Shown here piece by piece: positions 5,186 to 7,327 of a DNA stretch of 7,327 nucleotides. The notes under the pieces are model-generated. The model was not told the origin of the DNA. It ran no database searches and saw only the letters and a program-made list of their open reading frames with translations. Position numbers and translations under genes: made by a program. The stretch is from an uncultured Pseudomonadales bacterium (lineage in GTDB: Bacteria; Pseudomonadota; Gammaproteobacteria; Pseudomonadales; Cellvibrionaceae), in contig CALIUX010000227.1 of assembly GCA_938048505.1 (NCBI GenBank), forward strand, positions 1-7,327. Direction: 5' to 3'. Numbering within the stretch: the stretch's first letter is position 1; each line of letters begins with the position of its first letter.

Positions 5186-7327
5186 TAATGCTATCGCTTC
5201 AGAACTCAATGTCGGTCTTAATCAAGTCCAAGCAGCTGTTGGATTATTAGACGAAGGCGCAACCGTTCCGTTCATCTCCCGCTACCGTAAAGAGGTCACA
5301 GGTGGATTAGACGATACTCAACTGCGAACGCTAGATGAACGCCTTAACTACTTGCGTGAACTGGATGAACGCCGTGACACGATCCTCAAGTCAATCGCCG
5401 AGCAAGATAAGCTCACGCCAGAACTGGAGCGATCGATCAAACAAGCCGATACCAAAACATCGCTAGAAGACTTGTATCTACCTTATAAGCCCAAACGTCG
5501 CACCAAAGCACAAATTGCCAGAGAAGCCGGATTGGCCCCTTTAGCAGAACAACTTTTGTCCGACCCCTCACTCACACCCGAAACCCTCGCTGAGTCTTTT
5601 TTTAACGAAGAGCATAAGATTACAACCCCTAAAGAAGCGTTGGACGGTGCAAAACAGATTTTAATGGAGCAGTTCAGCGAAGATGCGCAATTGCTCGACA
5701 AAACCCGCTCATTTATGCGTAATGATGGTTTTCTGGCAGCAAGCGTTGTACCAGGCAAAGAAAAAGAAGGCGAAAAGTTTCGCGACTACTTTGAACACAA
5801 AGAAGCCTTTAAAAATATGCCTAGCCACCGTGCATTGGCGATGTTTCGCGGTCGCAATGAAGGCATATTAAATATGACTTTCACGCTCGAAGAAGAGCTA
5901 GAAACAGGGCAAATGCACCCTTGCGAAGTCATGATTGCACAGCATAATGATATTGAAAATCAAAATCGCCCTGCCGATAAATGGCTGAGCGAAGTAGTAC
6001 GTTGGAGTTGGCGCGTTAAGATTTTAACCCACCTCGAAACAGACTTATTAAGCGACTTGCGCGAGCGCTCAGAACAAGATGCAATTGATGTTTTTGCACG
6101 CAACTTAAAAGATCTTTTACTCGCCGCTCCAGCAGGACAAAAGTCCACGATTGGGCTCGACCCCGGTTTACGAACAGGTGTAAAAGTCGCAGTGGTGGAT
6201 GCCACAGGGCAAGTACTTGATCACGGTGCGATATTCCCTACTCCGCCTCAAAACCGCATTGCCGAAGCCGAAGCAGTACTGCTCAAAATGTGTAAAGCGC
6301 ACAACGTTAATTTAATTGCCATTGGCAATGGCACGGCAAGCCGTGAAACCGATAAGTTTGTAGGAGATTTCTTAAAGCAACATCCAGATCTCACCATTCA
6401 AAAAGTGATGGTCAACGAGGCTGGTGCATCGGTCTATTCAGCCAGTGAGTTTGCCGCAAAAGAATTCCCTGATCTTGATGTGACCATTCGTGGCGCTATC
6501 TCCATTGCACGCCGTTTACAAGATCCACTGGCAGAGCTTGTAAAAATCGACCCTAAATCCATTGGTGTAGGCCAATACCAACATGACGTCTCGCAGTCAC
6601 GCTTGGCCAAATCATTGGATGCGGTTGTCGAAGACTGTGTTAACGGTGTAGGCGTTGAAGTGAATACGGCTTCGGCTCCACTTTTAGCCCGTGTAGCCGG
6701 TTTAAATAATACTATTGCCAATAATATTATCGAATTTAGAAATACCGAAGGGCCACTTAAAAGCAGAAAGCAACTGCTCAAAGTTGCGCGCCTAGGCCCT
6801 AAAGCATTCGAGCAAGCCGCTGGCTTTTTACGCATTGCCAATGGCGATAACCCATTAGATGGCTCATCGGTTCACCCTGAGTCTTATGCCGTGGTTGAGC
6901 ACATTGCAAACCAGAACAGTCGCGACATCAAAAGTGTTGTGGGTGACAGCCAGTTTGTGCGCCAGCTCAAAGCAAAAGACTACACTACCGAGCAGTTCGG
7001 CTTACCCACTGTTACCGATATTTTAAAAGAGCTCGAAAAACCCGGACGCGACCCTCGCCCTGAATTCAAAACAGCGCAATTTAAAGACGGCGTCGAGAAA
7101 ATCAGTGATCTTATAGATGACATGATTTTAGAAGGCACGGTTACTAACGTAACAAACTTTGGCGCATTTGTGGATGTGGGTGTTCACCAAGACGGTTTAG
7201 TGCATATCTCTGCACTGAGCCATAGTTTTGTGAAAGACCCCCATAGTGTTGTGAAAGCAGGTGATATTGTTAAAGTCAAAGTGATGGAAGTGGATGTACA
7301 GCGCAAGCGCATTGCGCTGTCTATGCG
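5169..7327 (+). CDS. tex: Tex (YhgF-like) transcription accessory protein, 3' end beyond window
   Basis: This open frame of 719 codons has no stop before the right edge. E. coli Tex is 773 residues, so about 50 residues, mostly a basic disordered tail, are missing. Tex is a cytoplasmic nucleic-acid-binding protein related to eukaryotic Spt6, linked to transcription and, in pathogens, to toxin expression and stress. Domains in order are an N-terminal helical part with [20 protein letters not shown] from residue 37; [23 protein letters not shown] near 100-120; a YqgF/RuvC-like domain starting [17 protein letters not shown] (328-344) with GNGTASRE (386-393) and [12 protein letters not shown] (416-427); [11 protein letters not shown] (464-474); helix-hairpin-helix repeats about 500-560; and an S1 RNA-binding domain from residue 655 ([17 protein letters not shown]). 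The start aligns with E. coli Tex. It has no Shine-Dalgarno and lies in a 17-bp duplication. It is transcribed divergently from hemDXY. Confidence 0.97.
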   Translation, partial: MSTTIFNAIASELNVGLNQVQAAVGLLDEGATVPFISRYRKEVTGGLDDTQLRTLDERLNYLRELDERRDTILKSIAEQDKLTPELERSIKQADTKTSLEDLYLPYKPKRRTKAQIAREAGLAPLAEQLLSDPSLTPETLAESFFNEEHKITTPKEALDGAKQILMEQFSEDAQLLDKTRSFMRNDGFLAASVVPGKEKEGEKFRDYFEHKEAFKNMPSHRALAMFRGRNEGILNMTFTLEEELETGQMHPCEVMIAQHNDIENQNRPADKWLSEVVRWSWRVKILTHLETDLLSDLRERSEQDAIDVFARNLKDLLLAAPAGQKSTIGLDPGLRTGVKVAVVDATGQVLDHGAIFPTPPQNRIAEAEAVLLKMCKAHNVNLIAIGNGTASRETDKFVGDFLKQHPDLTIQKVMVNEAGASVYSASEFAAKEFPDLDVTIRGAISIARRLQDPLAELVKIDPKSIGVGQYQHDVSQSRLAKSLDAVVEDCVNGVGVEVNTASAPLLARVAGLNNTIANNIIEFRNTEGPLKSRKQLLKVARLGPKAFEQAAGFLRIANGDNPLDGSSVHPESYAVVEHIANQNSRDIKSVVGDSQFVRQLKAKDYTTEQFGLPTVTDILKELEKPGRDPRPEFKTAQFKDGVEKISDLIDDMILEGTVTNVTNFGAFVDVGVHQDGLVHISALSHSFVKDPHSVVKAGDIVKVKVMEVDVQRKRIALSM

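Noticed and set aside
5483..6841. Several frames of 62-135 codons inside tex
   Set aside because: They overlap the continuous, family-matching Tex frame and have no recognisable products.

Overview
The window is an ordinary-looking piece of a gammaproteobacterial chromosome. It has moderate GC, and the encoded proteins closely resemble E. coli and Pseudomonas RluA, HemD/HemX/HemY and Tex (YhgF). The gene set, the long Lys/Gln/Ser-rich tail on HemX and the base composition suggest a marine or oceanospirillum-like gammaproteobacterium, but genus level is a guess. There is no phage, transposon, CRISPR array, tRNA or rRNA. I found no clear new multi-gene system; the unexplained structure is regulatory and sits in one intergenic region.

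Layout, left to right. (1) Bases 1-121, minus strand: the first 40 codons of a gene running off the left edge. It has a good ribosome binding site, and its product may be an antibiotic-biosynthesis-monooxygenase-like small protein. (2) 122-339: non-coding, with a small perfect-arm dyad and an imperfect tandem repeat. (3) 340-1002, minus: rluA, an rRNA/tRNA pseudouridine synthase. (4) 1037-1070: a rho-independent terminator closing the next operon. (5) 1092-4689, minus: hemD-hemX-hemY, three genes overlapping by 4 nt (ATGA) and 1 nt (TAATG), so a translationally coupled operon. HemD makes uroporphyrinogen III, the branch point to heme, siroheme and cobalamin. HemX and HemY are inner-membrane proteins that habitually accompany it. 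hemC, which usually precedes hemD, is not here, and hemD begins with TTG. (6) 4690-5168: a 479-base divergent intergenic region. (7) 5169 to the right edge, plus: tex, a transcription accessory protein. It lacks its stop and about the last 50 residues expected from E. coli Tex.

The region between hemD and tex has four separate repeat structures within about 190 bases: a 14-bp unit repeated four times, a 28-bp interrupted dyad, a 20-bp almost perfect palindrome and an 11-bp direct repeat. A fifth lies at the tex start itself: a 17-bp tandem duplication that copies the start codon out of frame and creates a six-codon upstream ORF whose stop overlaps the tex ATG. These suggest a regulated divergent promoter region and possibly leader-coupled translation of tex. 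Both ideas are inferences to be tested by comparing related genomes.
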